A DNA stretch of 64,000 nucleotides, taken from contig JAODUP010000562.1 of NCBI GenBank assembly GCA_025642065.1, forward strand, positions 208,448-272,447, read 5' to 3'. The position numbers and the translations under genes were made by a program. The DNA is from Paralvinella palmiformis (taxonomy: Eukaryota > Annelida > Polychaeta > Terebellida > Alvinellidae). Positions 63,561 through 64,000 of the stretch are shown piece by piece. The notes below the pieces were generated by a model, which was not told the origin of the DNA, searched no databases, and saw nothing but the letters and a program-made list of their open reading frames with translations. Each line of letters begins with the position of its first letter. Positions within the stretch are counted from its first letter, which is position 1.

Positions 63561-64000
63561 TTTGGGGGTTGGGGTTGGTGGGGGTAGTTTTGTCAAGTAA
63601 ATTGAAAAATAGATGTACAACAAACCATGTGAAACTTATATTTCTTCCTCTGTACTATATCAAGTAAGTTGCGTCAATTGTCTTTAGTATGTTTACATTA
63701 CTAAACCTCTAATGATCAATAATACTGTCCTAATCGATAATAGTTTGATAATTAGTCATTTTAGCATTAGTCAAGAATCTTTTAGAATTACCATTTTATT
63801 GTAAAACAGAATTAATACTTAACTAGCTCTGAGTCATAAGGGGCCTGACTGAATCACAATAAAACTAATTGTAGGTCCATATCTCATTGACTATTGTCTA
63901 CTAGTTTTAGGTTATGTAACCAATGATAATCAGTTAACACCTAGACGATATCAGTCTCGGCGTCTAGTTTTAAATACACGGTCAGCGAACCTATTTTCCA

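Overview
The window is genomic DNA from an invertebrate animal, most likely a lophotrochozoan such as a mollusc. That placement is an inference. It rests on short exons with canonical GT/AG introns, an AT-rich background crowded with microsatellites, several tRNA-derived SINE families with target-site duplications, Tc1/hAT/LINE debris, and two clearly animal genes (tyrosylprotein sulfotransferase and an ABHD15-like hydrolase). Gene density is low: six gene models are supported by sequence features, one of them (39.1 kb) weakly, and most of the window is intron, intergenic DNA or repeats.

Layout. At 5.9-7.2 kb, minus strand, lie three coding exons of a tyrosylprotein sulfotransferase; the C-terminal quarter is not visible and probably lies left of the window. 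From 7 to 44 kb there is mostly non-coding DNA with many SINE A copies (two nested), a SINE B, a decayed Tc1 transposon, a GC-rich island at 16.4-17.5 kb, a possible gene start at 39.1-39.6 kb, and a 44-bp tandem array of hairpin units at 41.9-42.2 kb. At 44.5-45.7 kb, plus strand, is a single-exon ABHD15-like alpha/beta hydrolase. From 47 to 51 kb there are a LINE 3' remnant, a dispersed repeat, an intact SINE B and a small hAT-like element.

From 53.4 to 63.2 kb three genes could be rebuilt by joining exons at splice sites: a 477-residue type I membrane protein with a beta-rich ectodomain and a PPxY-bearing tail (plus), a 362-residue Ser/Thr-rich mucin-like membrane protein (minus), and a novel 89-residue protein (plus). 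The last two are divergent, with 673 bp between their start codons. All three have three coding exons and a symmetrical phase 1-1 middle exon.

Functionally, the sulfotransferase works in the Golgi on secreted proteins, two of the 53-61 kb genes encode single-pass surface proteins, and the ABHD15-like protein is probably membrane-anchored. Nothing shows that they act in one pathway. No bona fide tRNA, rRNA or CRISPR was seen; every tRNA-like sequence is a SINE head.
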